A DNA stretch of 64,000 nt from Melastoma dodecandrum (GCA_029817715.1 JARUPY010000465.1:62001-126000), one strand, 5' to 3'. Shown: positions 33,838 through 45,775, counted from the first letter of the stretch. Notes: a model not told the origin generated them from the sequence alone. Translations and numbers: made by a program.

Positions 33838-36719
33838 TGTATGCTTTGTGAGTCCTACGATAAGGACGCTTTAAAAACTTGAATGTTCTTGGTTGTATTC
33901 ATCACTTTCGCTGCATTATTGTCTATGATTAAAAAGAAAGAAGGAAAAGTAGTTTGGTTTGTCCTGAGATGGTCTTTTTCATAGCTCTTAGAAACTTTTT
34001 TTAACTAGATATGGTTAATAAGAGGGCATTGGGATTGGGTTTGATAGGAAGGAACAGAAAAGATGGGTGATGCTCCTGGAGTTTCAATCATTTGAAGGCA
34101 TGTTAAGGATTCTGATATTGTAGGCTTATCCCTTTCAATCTACATTTTCCTCTTTAAGGATGTGCCGTTCTGAAATCTTCGAAATCAGGTTGTGCCCGGT
34201 TTTCTGGTGATTTACCAGACTTTAGTCTTGTTATGCTCTTGTTCTGTGTGGCAATGGGTTCCATCCAACGCATAATATCGAGATGGAAAGTAATTCAGCC
34301 TAAAAGTTAACCACTAGCTGGTAGCTAATCAAACTTGAAGATGGATGGAACATGGACATGTTGTCTGCTGATTTAGATGAAGAGCTTTTTGGTACGAGTT
34401 TAGATTTTGTGTACCTACTCGAGCTAACAGTCGATGTGCCAACCTTTTATGTCCACATTGGGCATGGGGCTAACAAAATTCATGATATAAATTCAAGGGG
34501 GGATTTGGTACTGGCTTTAGATGTTGACACACCGTTATGCAGTTCTGTCCTTTTGTTCTCATGCTGACACTTTTTGTTGCAGGTACTTGAAGGGTCCTTG
34601 GATTAGCACCTTCACATGCAGACATTCTTGAAGTGTAAGGTTAGGCATGTCCTGGGGAGGACACTGTCTCTGAGAGCATAGAAATAATGTTGTTTTGATA
34701 ACTCTTTATCATAGTTAAAATTTTCCCAGAACCTAGTTATTTTGGACATGAGAAAATGTTCATGAGTTGCGATGATGTTTCTTCCTAGTTTGTAGAGAAC
34801 GTCCATGAATGCGTCTTCCTAGTCCGTAGTTTAGCTGGTTCTGTTCTACAGGATATCTTTTTATTCTTCTGGAACAATCGTTTCTTACCTGCAAGTGGCC
34901 AAACACTTTCTTTCTAAACTTCATCCTATGAGAATTAAAGAAAGACGCCTTCCTGAGTTGGTCAGTCCTTACGATACCTCTTTTCAACTTGTTTGAATTC
35001 CCTCCATGCGTCTGCTTGAGTTGAATTTAACCAGATCACGCATCTGAATGCTGCCAGCGTCGCTTCATGGGAGGACGTATTTATTCGAACTTAGAACGAG
35101 TAATAACCAATCAATGTAAGTTGGACTTCTTCATCTGCCAATCAGAGTATTGTGTGATGAGAATCCGATTCAGCAAACCAACATATCTCGCCCTTAACAT
35201 TCAATCGCATCCTCTCCAATTCTACGTATAATAATAGTAAGCTTAAGCAAAATCGTTCATGCTTTTTACCACGCATCTTTGCCGCATGACAGATGAGGGG
35301 GGACTTGAGCTACTGCCCGACGGAGCACAACAACTACAATTTTGAAAAGCCAGGGAAGATAACCGTGCTTTAAAGCCTAATGACAGGGTTTAATAAATCA
35401 ACCTGCTGCTGAAGGCGACATCTACGTAATCGCATCGCTAACAGGGATGGTGATCCTTTCTTTACCAAAAGAAAAAAGAAAAGGGGCAGCACGATCAGAT
35501 CATATTCTTATTATAGCTCGAATTGAAGTTACATACCAAGTGGAACAATGCACTTCTTCACAAGAAGAAAGCAAGATGTCCAAATCAAGTAGAGCCCTGT
35601 GCAGTGGGAACTCTGGCAACTCCTCAGTCACCAAAGGGTTAAAGCAGGGAAAAAAAAGGTCATGGAATAACAAAGCCTTAAAGTGGTTCTTTTATGCAAC
35701 CAGAGTGGGCACACAACCTAACTTTGCAGCCCCCACTACGACCCTCAAGTGATGTTGATTGGAGGAAGCAGCAAGAAGCCCCAACATGAAGACACCGGCC
35801 AAAGATACCCCCCCCAAAGCTTGGAAGAGATCTCAAAACATCCATGGTACACCGTTGAGAAGAAAAGATACACAGCTATCTACTTTTTCCCCGCTTTATT
35901 CACCATTATTTTTGCGCCCCAAAAATGAAACTCAATCACAAGACAAATGGAAACGTGATGGGGAACTGTCAGCAGCACACACCACTTGAACTCGCACTTG
36001 CGTCTTGCATTGCAGCAATCGCACGAGCTTACAAATCACTCATTCTATTGGTGGGACCATGTACACTGTACTTTCACTTTGGGCAACGTTATCCTGTAGA
36101 TAGTGAGTGACATACAATAATCACATTAGTGGAACCACCATATCATTTCTCACTAACCAGATTTTCACCTGGATCAATCTGGAACAGGTCCTGGGATTGA
36201 TTGAGCTCTGGAGACAATGACCTTAGCTTTTCCTATCCACAGGAGACCCCTACTTTAATCTGGCAGCTTTATGCTGCATGCAAACAGAAATGGTTGGGAC
36301 GCTTAGTAAATAGGAGGTCAATCAAGAAATTCCATGTTTGGTTAATCAAGACAACCACGTAATGCCAAATTAGTTTTTCCAATTAAAGCTAAACAGGGTG
36401 ATTTGGGAAGAATGTGAAGCCGAATTGTAAGAACAGCAAAGTGGGGAATCCTAAGCATCAATCACAATGACAAATAGTAAAGAATTACGTAAGCAGTGTC
36501 CTCGGGAAAAGCAAAGAGCATCTCATCTCACCAGCTGTGCCGACTAGACACACTTTCAAATGTAATCTGAAAAACAAATCTTAACCTCTTTTTATCTCTC
36601 AGATGAGTTCCAGTTCTCAACATAGGTGGATTCCTTTCCCATTTTCCCCTCGTTAAAAGGGACTGCTTTTGGAAATCCCCACCAGCGGAAGCCTTTCCAG
36701 GCAAGTTCCATTTCGAAAT
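33838..36719. other. Long region without a recognised gene
   Basis: Bases 33838-34650 probably include the intron and alternative last exon of the NFD6-like gene. From 34650 to 36719 no frame has protein-like character and no tRNA, snoRNA or known repeat was seen. The 35500-36000 part is purine-rich. Part of this must be promoter and possible 5' UTR of the zinc-finger gene. Confidence 0.3.
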
Positions 36720-37277
36720 ATGATCGAACCAACCGAACAACCACAGGATATCACAGGCTACAATGATAATTATCAAGTGGAAACAGCGGAGGATGAGCAA
36801 GAAGAGGAATGGCTGAACCTAAGCTTGGGATCAAGTTCAAAGTCAACCACGGGTGACCCCGAGTCACCCGCGAGGCCATTCTCAGGGAAAGTATTCTCCT
36901 GTAACTTCTGTATGAGGAAATTCTACAGCTCACAGGCACTAGGAGGTCATCAGAATGCGCACAAAAGAGAGAGAGGAGAGGCTAGAAAGTACCAATCCCA
37001 GAGGATCATGTTGATCGTCAATGCTCCCGTGATGCGTTCCCTCGGCGTGCGGCCGCATTCTCTCCTTCGCAAATCGACCAAATCGACCAAGGAGGGAGCT
37101 GGAGCCGTGATAGCACGGATCGGCGAAGCCTGTATGGCTTCCGGAGTGGGATGGACCCCTGTCCGGGTGGAGGACAAATCCGACCGGCTATGGCCAGGGA
37201 GTTTCCGACTGGATCCGCCTCGACAAATAAACCCTCCGTCAGGACCGCTGCCGATTGACTTAAGCCTGCGGCTCTAG
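36720..37277 (+). CDS. Single C2H2 zinc-finger transcription repressor (ZFP4/7-like)
   Basis: Intronless, 185 residues. One plant-type Q finger is present: [27 protein letters not shown] is the region, with Cys-X2-Cys, the plant QALGGH helix and two His; this reads DNA in the nucleus. EAR-type repression motifs occur at both ends, WLNLSLG near residue 30 and LPIDLSLRL at the C-terminus. The combination matches the Arabidopsis ZFP1/4/7 and LATE FLOWERING group, which act in trichome, shoot or abscisic-acid signalling. Only one finger is present, unlike ZAT proteins. The ATG at 36720 is the first in this frame; upstream sequence in frame has only a TTG. Confidence 0.88.
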   Translation: MIEPTEQPQDITGYNDNYQVETAEDEQEEEWLNLSLGSSSKSTTGDPESPARPFSGKVFSCNFCMRKFYSSQALGGHQNAHKRERGEARKYQSQRIMLIVNAPVMRSLGVRPHSLLRKSTKSTKEGAGAVIARIGEACMASGVGWTPVRVEDKSDRLWPGSFRLDPPRQINPPSGPLPIDLSLRL

Positions 37278-37529
37278 AACAGAATTTCTCCCTTCATGTT
37301 CCCAATATATTCATATCAAGAATGTATCCGAAGCTGCTCCTGCAATGGCATATTTAGAACAAATAAATTACGAACCCAGGTCCCCACGCCTGCCTACAAC
37401 TATAAAACACCTCCGAGTTCTACTCCGTTCGCCTTATTCAAAATCTCCGATGATTCAACGACGATTCCCAACGAGTGGTTCTCACGAGAATTCACCGTTC
37501 GGATAGACGAGCAACTCACGATCGGCCGT

Positions 37530-38131
37530 CTCCGAGCCTCCATCTACCTACACAGGCCTCTGCAGGTACCACGTGGGCGACATCCTCCCGGTCACCGGTT
37601 TCCATAACTCAGCTCCCCAGTTCCACTTTGTGAGGAGGAAGAACGTCCTCCTGAGCATAGACTCCGACAAAACCGACGAGTCCGAGCTGCAGAAGGCTCT
37701 CGAGAACGCATCCCGTTTACTCCAAAAGTCCAGCACCAGCGTCGTCGAGTACACAAGCGTCGTGGACACATACACGATCCCGGGCCACTACATAATATAC
37801 TGGGAATTACTCATGAAGGACCCAGAGAATCCCCAGCGACAAGACACTAGAGGAATGCTGTCTGACGATGGAGGAGTCAATGAACTCAGTGTACAGTCAG
37901 TGTCGGGTGGCGGACAGGTCGATCGGGCCCCTTGAGATAAGGGTCGTTAGGAACGGCACGTTCGAGGAACTGATGGACTACGCAATATCGAGGGGGGCGT
38001 CGATCAATCAGTACAAGGTGCCGAGGTGCGTTAATTCCACGCCAATCGTGGAGTTACTCGATTCAAGGATGGTTTCATCACACTTGAGCAGATCTAAGCC
38101 ACATTGGACCCCAGAAAGAAGAAGGTTGTAG
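37530..38131 (+). pseudogene. GH3 acyl-amido synthetase, 3' fragment with frameshift
   Basis: Only the C-terminal quarter of a GH3 protein is present. GH3 group II enzymes conjugate amino acids to indole-3-acetic acid. Readable blocks are [40 protein letters not shown], then, after a frame change, [20 protein letters not shown] and [11 protein letters not shown], to the usual end [10 protein letters not shown]. The frame changes near a CCCC run at 37831-37834, compatible with one extra base. The N-terminal 400 or so residues with the ATP-binding motifs are missing; sequence upstream to about 37290 shows no clear GH3 match. This is a dead fragment, not an enzyme. Confidence 0.88.
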
Positions 38132-38626
38132 GAACTCTCCCATAAAAAAACAGTCAAGCCTTCACAACGCTCAACAATCGTAGTGTTGTGATAATTTGAT
38201 TTTGATTTGAGTTTTTTTTTTGGATTTCTTTTATGGGCTTTTGTGTAGTTGTTCTTTTTCAATGCCTTTTTCCCAAATTAGGCCTGTAACTGGGAGTGTC
38301 CTAAGAAGGTACCCAAGAAAAAGTGCCAATTGGAACCCTCTTCTGTTTCTTGCCTAACACCCTGTAGGTGAAAATGATGCTTTGGCCTAAGTGCAAAGTT
38401 CAATTTGTCTGATTAATCCGCAAACCATTACTCAAACAAGGGTCAGATGCATCCAAGGATCTCATTCTACTCCAAAAATCGGTAGATTACATGACAGGAG
38501 AATATTTTTTCTAAGGACATTGTTACAACAAGCCGCAAGAATAATAGCAATGAGATAAAGAGGGTCATGCAATGTATTCCTTTCCCAACCCCCTGGCTGA
38601 AGGATGGGATGTATCAGAAAAGCAGC
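38132..38626. other. Convergent intergenic region
   Basis: No gene is seen between the GH3 fragment and the 3' end of the thioredoxin gene. There is a T-rich tract at 38210-38225. Confidence 0.3.
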
Positions 38627-39786
38627 TTAGTCGCTGTCGTCCGAGTCTGCAGTTGAACTCTGGCGGACACTACGTCTGGTTTGCCCTCCATGTTTCGATG
38701 ACCCAAGTGAGGACTCGCCCTCAAAAACTATAATCTTAGATTTAGCCAGCCTCTCCTCCAATTCCTCGGTGCTGAACTCATCCGTCCCACCCAGCTGATC
38801 AAACCCAACCTGATGCGAGACCCAAGAGGACAAACCCTTCAGATATAAAAATCATCCACAACAATAGCACGAAGAACACAAGGGATTACAGGTTGATTGT
38901 AAAACCAGTCTCTTACCACGTAGTCATCCACTTTGGCGTTCTTTATGAGTGCGAGCGTCGGGAGGACAACGATCTTTAGTCTCTCTGCCAAGAATGGGCT
39001 TTTCTCAGCCTGGATTTTGACGAATCGCGTCTCCAAGTGTTGCTTCGAGAGAATGCTCAGGTGCTTGTCCATCACCTGCACAAACAGCCTGGAAACATAA
39101 ATGGCATCCCCATACCTTCAAGGCTTGACTCAGGCGACTCTCATTCTCTACTACACTATCACCTCGACAAGAATCCTAGAATACAACATCGTCTTACCAC
39201 AAATGCGAGGACTACCACCATAGCCAAACTATCTCGTTCATGACTCTATGGCCAGTCCAATACAAACTCCAACTATATCGGCAACAAAATGCATCCTCTC
39301 AGATGTTCGCCAATGCCAGTAATCGACATTTTACCAAATCCCGAGCTAAACCCGAATCTATTCCATCAACAAAGGCCATCCAGGTTCCTAAAGCACTGAC
39401 CTTGCAGGGCCAGTTCTCGCGGTAGAAGTGACAGACGACCCTGTCGCTGGTCTTGACGGCGGTGAAGAAGTCCTTCTCGGAGGGGATCTCGGTGTAATCC
39501 CCGTGCCCCAGGGAGATCCAGCGCTGCTTCTTCTCAGCCATCTTCTTCATCTGTAGGAGCCTCCTCTCCCTCAGCGCCTCGATATCGTCCACATCGAGCC
39601 GATCGAGGGCAGCGATCTTGTCGTCGATGGCCTCCTCCACGGCCTTGGCGACAGTCAGGACCTGTTTCTCTATAACCTGACGCAACCCCAAACGAAACCA
39701 ATCAACCCAACGCGTCGGAAACATCGGAAATCGAAGCGGGAAACAAGACGGCCGGGGACGACCTCTTGGATCTTGGAATTCTCCAT
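38627..39786 (-). CDS. Thioredoxin domain-containing protein 9 (phosducin-like 3)
   Basis: Four exons: 39786-39763, 39676-39401, 39075-38917 and 38809-38627, giving 213 residues. Family members (TXNDC9/PLP3) are cytosolic co-chaperones of the CCT chaperonin and support tubulin and actin folding. The N-terminal helix has KQVLTVAKAVEEAIDDKIAA. It is followed by the KKMAEKKQRWISLGHGDYTEI block and a thioredoxin fold with FYRENWPCK, in which the usual redox CxxC is reduced to a single Cys, as normal for this family, so no oxidoreductase role is expected. The C-terminus is Ser/Asp-rich (SSTADSDDSD). The first exon has only eight codons. Just before the ATG the leader contains about 12 C and then about 10 A in a row. 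Confidence 0.94.
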
Positions 39787-39895
39787 TTTCTTTTTTTTTT
39801 GGGGGGGGGGGGAGCTGGAAAATCTCCGATTTCGAATCGCAGAGGAGGAAGCAGTAAGATCCCGAGAGACGGCAGAAAGGGAGATTGGGGGGGTT

Positions 39896-39975
39896 TTATA
39901 GTGGGCCAATTTAATGGGCCGATGGGGACATCGAATAGGCCCAATATGATGCAACGGATCCTGGGTTAGGCCCAT
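39896..39975 (-). promoter_or_regulatory. Site II cluster upstream of TXNDC9 gene
   Basis: Four GGCCCA/TGGGCC motifs lie within 80 bases (near 39902, 39917, 39937 and 39968), starting about 115 bases before the TXNDC9 start. Such clusters, bound by TCP factors, are usual in promoters of growth-related housekeeping genes. Confidence 0.5.
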
Positions 39976-40357
39976 AATCAAGAAGTGAATATGACATTTG
40001 GAGTGTTTGTTAAAGCATGATGTAGTATGGATGTGAAAGAGTGTATCTAGTTCTAGAGTGTGTAATGTAACTACTTCATGTTGTAAGAGAGGCCTTTGTG
40101 TCGGTGGATACCATGGGATGCAATGTGGGTTTTAATGGACACGAAATATGTATTTGGCATTATTCGAGGACAACCCCATGTGCATTTTTACATTCTCTAT
40201 TCCCCAACTCGCCCCCGTTTGGGGATGAAACGAGATTTTCAAACACAAATTTATTCGGTGAAATCGTGCAGAGTCAACAAACAGATGATGATTTGTAGGA
40301 ACTTTAGACAAATCCCAGATATAGCCGTGGCAGGAGAGGGATTAGTTGTGTGGAAAG
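39976..40357. other. Intergenic, no gene seen
   Basis: Between the TXNDC9 promoter and the GASA stop codon. No frame, repeat or RNA gene is supported. Confidence 0.3.
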
Positions 40358-40728
40358 TCAAGGGCACATGAGCTTGCCCTGGGAGTCCCTGACTTCCCTA
40401 TAACAAGGGCACTGGTGCTTGCTCCCGTAAGAAGGCACGCACTTGCACTTGCTGCAGCATGTGTTGCAGGTCTTGACACACTGGTTCCTTGCCCTCAGCT
40501 TCCCGCACCTCGCCTTGCACCTCCTCGAGCACATCGCTTTTGGGATCCCCCCCACCCCCAATGCCGCACGGCCGCAGAACGTAGTTAGATGGTGAATATC
40601 CGGGAATTCCCCAAGAGAGAGAAAGGGAGAATTGGGGTAAACTTACCCGACCTCGCCAGGGCGGGCTCCATGAATGTGGACACGAGGAGGAGGGAGCACA
40701 GGAGCAACGCAAAGATGAGCTTCTTCAT
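40358..40728 (-). CDS. GASA/snakin cysteine-rich peptide
   Basis: Two exons, 40728-40647 and 40536-40358, give 86 residues. The first exon codes a signal peptide (MKKLIFALLLCSLLLVSTFM...ALA). The second codes a complete GASA domain with all twelve cysteines: MC-X3-C-X3-C-X8-C-X3-C-X2-CC-X2-C-X-C, then X9-C-X-C-X12-C-P. GASA/snakin peptides are secreted, gibberellin-responsive, and some are antimicrobial. The spacer after the ninth Cys is 9 residues where 11 is usual (VPSYGSKHQ, lacking the common GT pair). The acceptor CCCAAAAG lacks a good pyrimidine tract and sits behind a G-rich stretch, but it is the only AG between donor and domain that keeps the frame. Unspliced reading ends at a stop. 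Confidence 0.85.
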
Positions 40729-41640
40729 TGGTTCGCTTCTAAGTGAGAAATTAGATGAGCTATGAGAGTTGTTTGGTTGGGGGGGGGGGGGGGGGGGGGG
40801 GATTTATTTAGTTAGGGAATGGCGAGGTTCTCACTTCTGGTCCCTAAATTTTGATGGAATTTTTGTGGACCCTACAAAGCCCATGTTTTTTATTACAGCA
40901 TGCAGACAAGGATTTTTATTAACCTCAGAACTTAACTCAAACCCAGTTTGCCATCAAGGATTCGGAGGCGTGAAATGATTAAAAAAAAAAGAATTTAACA
41001 TATAGGGATCGAGACACTATCCAAGATCCGAGTGGCCAGATGTAAAATATAAAGGAAATCGAACAACCCGATTGACCAAACAAGCATAACCTAACCCCCA
41101 GATGGTGTGTTAGATGTACATACATGACTGACTGGCCGACCAGGGAAGATCTCTCCAACTCATCTCCTTGTTTCCATTACGTGTAGGGAAATTATCAAAG
41201 TTTTTCATGTGAAACTTTCTTTTTCTTTGATGAGGACTGAGATTGGGTCTCCGGAGGTGCAAGTAAAGAAAGGAGAGGAAAACCAGGTAACACAGCTGGG
41301 TCTTCATCCGTCGATGTGAGGTATTGTTCCCGTCGAAACGGATCACGTTGGGAATATTTTGCACGATTACTCACAGGAATTCGGATGTGGTCGCCAGTAA
41401 AGAAAAAGATGAATTGAATTGATCAAACAATATCAAATGATATCTTACAATAGAACTGAAAAGCTTACAGCCATAAAAACAAAGAAAAAGTTATTAGTGC
41501 AGATGGTGGTGACCCCGTAGACTTGCTGCTGGCGCCGTAGACTTGCGGATTGAAGTGGTGGAAATTGGCTTCTGGAGGGATGGCGGACGAAGTATGGTTG
41601 AAGGTAGTGACGTATGTGGATGTCGGACGGTGGAACGAAG
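40729..41640. other. Upstream of GASA gene; poly-G tract
   Basis: A run of about 22 G lies at roughly 40780-40801, 55 bases before the GASA start on the minus strand (poly-C in that orientation). The rest up to 41640 has no recognised gene. Confidence 0.4.
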
Positions 41641-41641
41641 G

Positions 41642-41796
41642 CGGAGCGTTGGTATCGAGGCTACGGTTACTCACTAAGACGATGGAGTGAAGGTGGGGAT
41701 TGGCTATCAGGGTTACGGTTGCTCGCCCCGACGGTGAAGTGATGGCGGAGATTGGTTACCAGAGCGACGGTTGCTCACTCTGATGGTGGAAGTGAA
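41642..41796. repeat. Imperfect tandem repeat, three units of about 52 bp
   Basis: Units beginning near 41642, 41694 and 41745 share GGAG/GGGATTGG, a TAC/TATC step, then ACGGTTGCTC or ACGGTTACTC and a GATGG/GACGG-GAAGTGA end. They are about 75% alike. No coding role is evident. Confidence 0.6.
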
Positions 41797-42800
41797 GACC
41801 AAGAACCCTTGCGAGTTCTCCCAAGTCAGGGTCTGGACGTAAGTAAGACTAAAGAGTGACGATCAATGCAAATGTATCTGAGTTTGATTATCGTGCTTGA
41901 TTAAGGAGGATCTTCTCCCCTTTTACACTGAATCTTGTCATGCTTGGAGTGCTTGACACGTTCCCATAGAATCTTTCTGAATCGCGTTCTCCTCAACTGA
42001 ATCTCGAAAATCTCGGCAACAAACTGATCTCAGAAGTCATGTCCCTTATCTATGTCATTTATCAATTTAGACACACGTAGACTTAACAATTGCCCTCATA
42101 GATGGACTTATACATTCCTTCTAGTCATGGAATCTCTCTTTGGGCCAAAGTTAATTTAGGCCCAAAATAATTTGTCATGGCAACGGTTATATATGAAATG
42201 AATGAATGAGTTCGTATGGCCAGGCATAGTCCCCCCCTCCACGTGATCTTTCTCCGGTTAGGTTGTTCTCGAAGGGTTCTCGAAGGATGAATGGGGTCCG
42301 AAATACATGTGGACCTGAGTATTTTTCTTGTCCATTGTTCTGCTTGATCTGGCGATTCCGGTCTTAGCGTCGTAGTGTTAAAGCGGCAATTATTGGAAAT
42401 TTTATTACAGGAATTGTCGGCAAGACAACCCCCCAAGTGTTTTATTCATTCATTCATTCGTTCATTTGCATTCGCAGAAGAAGATGAAGAGGGATCATTC
42501 TCGTGACTCATCAGAAAAGCCCGACGCATTAGCCCGTTTAAGGTTGTCGTTGGAATTGGGCTTCGGGAAGGGCCCGTTAAAGCAAGCCCTTCCAGCCCAA
42601 GAATGAGTCAGGTAAAGGGAATGTTGGGGGGAAGTGGACGAGAATGAGAGCAGATTGGGCTGTTTTCCGACACAAAATCCGGACAAGTTGATGAACAAAT
42701 GTGGCCTAAGCAAACACTAGCGGAGCGGATGAAGCCAGACAACAGTGAAGAGGTAGAGAGATCAGCAGAAGTGGGTGATCCTCCATCCCCACGACTCAAA
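41797..42800. other. Intergenic, possibly old repeat
   Basis: No gene is supported. A CATT tetranucleotide tract lies at 42445-42465. The sequence feels like decayed repeat, but I could not find paired ends. Confidence 0.25.
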
Positions 42801-43543
42801 TCAGATGTTGGAGAGTAACAGGGCCAGCTGATCATCAGGAACATTGACCACCTCACATGAACCCAGGGAGGATGCAAGCCTAGCAGCCAACTGATACTCA
42901 CACTGCCAACAGTGAATCAACTCCATCCCCCATCATCAAAGACAAGGACGAATTTAGGGATGATTCTTTTAGGGATCTTACACAGAGCTGCTCTCCCCTG
43001 TTGACTACGTCGTAGAAGAACGAGTAACACCCGCAGTAATGCTCAGGGAAACACAAGTACTACTCCTTCCTCCTCGACGACCTTCGAGAGAAGGAAAGAA
43101 ACGAACTTCCCGAAAACCCAGGTCGCGAAATCAAGAGGGGAAAGAAGTAATGGAGGGCGACGAGACCTGGAACACGAACCGACCACTGGGTTCGCCGGCT
43201 ATCTTCTTGGGTCGACCATCTTCGCCTCCTTTTGGATGCTCTTCCCGAACAGGAAGTGCAGCCTGCGGCCATTCGAGAACTGGGTCACACCGATGAGGGT
43301 AAGAAAGTGAGTTTGGGCAGAGGATCGAGTGCTTTTCTGGGAACATAAACAGATAGCTGGTGATCGGTAACTGGGGAAAAATACAAAAGGAAAACAAGGG
43401 TCAGCAAGGAATTTGCTTTTGGGGGGGTGGGGATGTCCGAGTCCGAGGAAAGGGAAGCGGGGACACGAACCGGTTTGAGCGGATTCGACCTCTTCCCAGG
43501 TGGAGTTGGCCACCTCGTTGCTGATGCAGCCGCCGTTGCTCAT
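42801..43543 (-). CDS. Unrecognised small four-exon protein
   Basis: A model of four exons, 43543-43471, 43279-43167, 43041-42982 and 42902-42801, sums to 115 residues with no stop and with phases that agree at every join. It starts MSNGGCISNEVANSTWEEVE. The third exon codes HYCGCYSFFYDVVNRGEQLC and the last reads CEYQLAARLASSLGSCEV and ends LALLLSNI. I do not recognise the family. Six cysteines and a hydrophilic middle are visible; there is no signal peptide or membrane segment. The first exon reads most like a real protein. The second exon is the least certain, because another acceptor 26 bases further in would give a different, Arg-rich frame. It lies divergent from nothing and upstream of the PP2C 3' end. 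Confidence 0.4.
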
Positions 43544-43929
43544 GGCTGTCTAATGCAGCCGGCGGTTGGTTGTGATGTTTGAGATTGGATTTGCTCTAGT
43601 GATGACCAATTTGTTTAGACGGTTTGGATTCGGATTTCTGACTAATCTATTTTTAACGTCTACCAGGTTTAATAAAAACCATGTGTGTCCAAATCCAACC
43701 ATTTCAAACGAAAAAGAAAGACATCATCATCTCATTACATCCTCAAACTTCTTTCTGGTTCGATTGTTAGAAAGAGACGCTCGGGAACCCAAGATTAAAC
43801 TATTTACAGACAATCTTCTGCAGCTCTCCCTCACGTCTCCTTCCTCCTTTGCTCTCCCACATTAACTGTATGATAAAAAAGACTTACCTACAGAGTCAGA
43901 TGGTGAGTAGTCGATAACCTCAGTTGGCT
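43544..43929. other. Between unrecognised gene and PP2C
   Basis: Must contain the promoter of the small minus-strand gene and the 3' UTR of the PP2C. No motif is clear. Confidence 0.3.
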
Positions 43930-45775
43930 CTATATGTCCGACGTCGTAAGAATTGAATCATCCTCGTCGTCGGTTAAGTCTGAACTAAGAGAGAAGATGT
44001 CGGCCGGGGCGCTGATGTAGCCAGTCCCGGGCTTCAACTTGCTACTCGCTGCGGCGGATCCCTTGTGGTGATCGAGGTATACTACAATCACTGTGATGTC
44101 GTCGTGAAAATGCCGCCTTATCCCTTTCTTGATCTTCGTTATGTCACGGTATCGCATCTCCCTCTTCTTGGCTGCCTCTTGAAGGGCAGCTCTCACCAAT
44201 CGCTTTGCGATGCCCTAATCCAAAAGGCATACAACAGGATCATTTTACGCAGCAATACCGCCATTTTATCCAGGCATGAAAAAATTTAACAGCACTAGAT
44301 AAATAGCAGGGAGAAGAGAAGCAAAAAGTTTGCCGAGAGAACCAATTACAACTTACAGGTCTCGGGTTCTTGAAAACAATTTCCACTGCGGCTTCATCGG
44401 ATAATTGCTCCCACAGGCCGTCAGTCGCAAATATGAGAAACAAGTCGTCTTGCTTTAGCTTTCTCTTTATTATAGAAGGCTCGGCTGTCATAACCGGCCC
44501 TTTCAAAGGTATAGGACTTGCAAACTGTTGAAACATCGGGTCTCTGTTCAATTCAGGCTTTTTCAAATAGACATCCCCAATAGATCGTGACACCTGCATA
44601 GATGAAGAAGAAGGTTAACACCCATTTGTCGCAGTTCCATTTAGAAAGCTTGATTGGAGTTTCAGACCTTAAGCAATAAGCGCACAAGATTACTCGAGCA
44701 GAGAAAATAAGCCAAAATTTAATCCAAAATGGAATTTGAATGACAGGTTCCAACCCCACAACAGGAATTTCACTCTTTGGCGACACCAAATGATCAGGCT
44801 AAGTTAGACAAAGGCACGCAAAAGCTCACCTGTATGATGCCCTTAATCCTCCAAACACCACGTGTGTATATTACCATGTGAGCGTCCTCGGGATGCAGTG
44901 CCTCTACTTCCTTCCTAACTTCCTCCACAGCTACATTGTGGTCAGCTGACAATCTCTCTGCGGCCACCGGTACCCTATCTCCCTCGGCATCTCTCTTACC
45001 AAGCACAGCTCTGGAATCCCCAAGGTTGGCTACGTAGAGGACATCGTTCGATATGGCGCCAACCAAGCAGCATGACCCGACTGCTGCTATCTGGGGCCGT
45101 GCCGGGAAATTGCTCCTAACAAGATGCAAGAACTCCTCCTCCGTGGCCTTGAAGGCCCTTCTGATCACATCCGCGGACAATCCGCCTTGTTCAGTGGCGA
45201 ACTCTGTCATGATCAAATCCCCAAAATCTGATCAAACAAATGGCTTACAAAAAACACAGATTTTGCGAAATTCACAAAACCCGTCATGTCCCCCACTCAT
45301 AGTAATGAACAAACAAACAAAAAAAATCAAAGAAACATTTTTACCCCAAATGACTGGTAATTCCCAGTTGATTTTCCGGGAAAAAAGAAACCGAAGAAAC
45401 AATAATCTTCTATCAATTTCAAGATGCGAAATTCCATTTCGTCAACCTAAGCCCAAAATCCAGCCACCCAATACGAAATCACCGTAGCCCCCAACGCTTA
45501 CTTCGAATGTAAGGGAGGAGATTCTTGTTGACGAAACGGGAGGCCTCGGGGCCGCCATGGCCGTCGTAAACGCCGACGAAGGTGACAGAAGGGGAAGTAA
45601 ACACCTGACCCTGATCCTCGAGGCTATTGTTAGCCTGAACAACGGCGATGGAGTAATCCCCGAGAGCATGAGGCTTCAAGTCCATGTGCCACAACAACCC
45701 ATCGCCGCCGCCACCGTTAATCCTACCGATGCACCTATCAAGAGGCCTGTAGCACGACCTCAGAGCAGTCATCAT
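43930..45775 (-). CDS. Protein phosphatase 2C, clade D type
   Basis: Four exons: 45775-45502, 45203-44830, 44593-44357 and 44214-43930, giving 389 residues. PP2C enzymes are Mg/Mn-dependent Ser/Thr phosphatases; plant clade D members dephosphorylate plasma-membrane H+-ATPases and are restrained by SAUR proteins. Metal-binding motifs are intact: VGVYDGHGG (residues 67-75), [17 protein letters not shown] and [12 protein letters not shown]. The N-terminal [17 protein letters not shown] and the late block [19 protein letters not shown] are typical of clade D. The tail is Ser/Asp-rich. All introns are canonical GT-AG. Confidence 0.94.

Noticed and set aside
41465..41674. 69-codon minus-strand frame
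   Set aside because: Overlaps the tandem-repeat area and has no motif, start context or splice partner.
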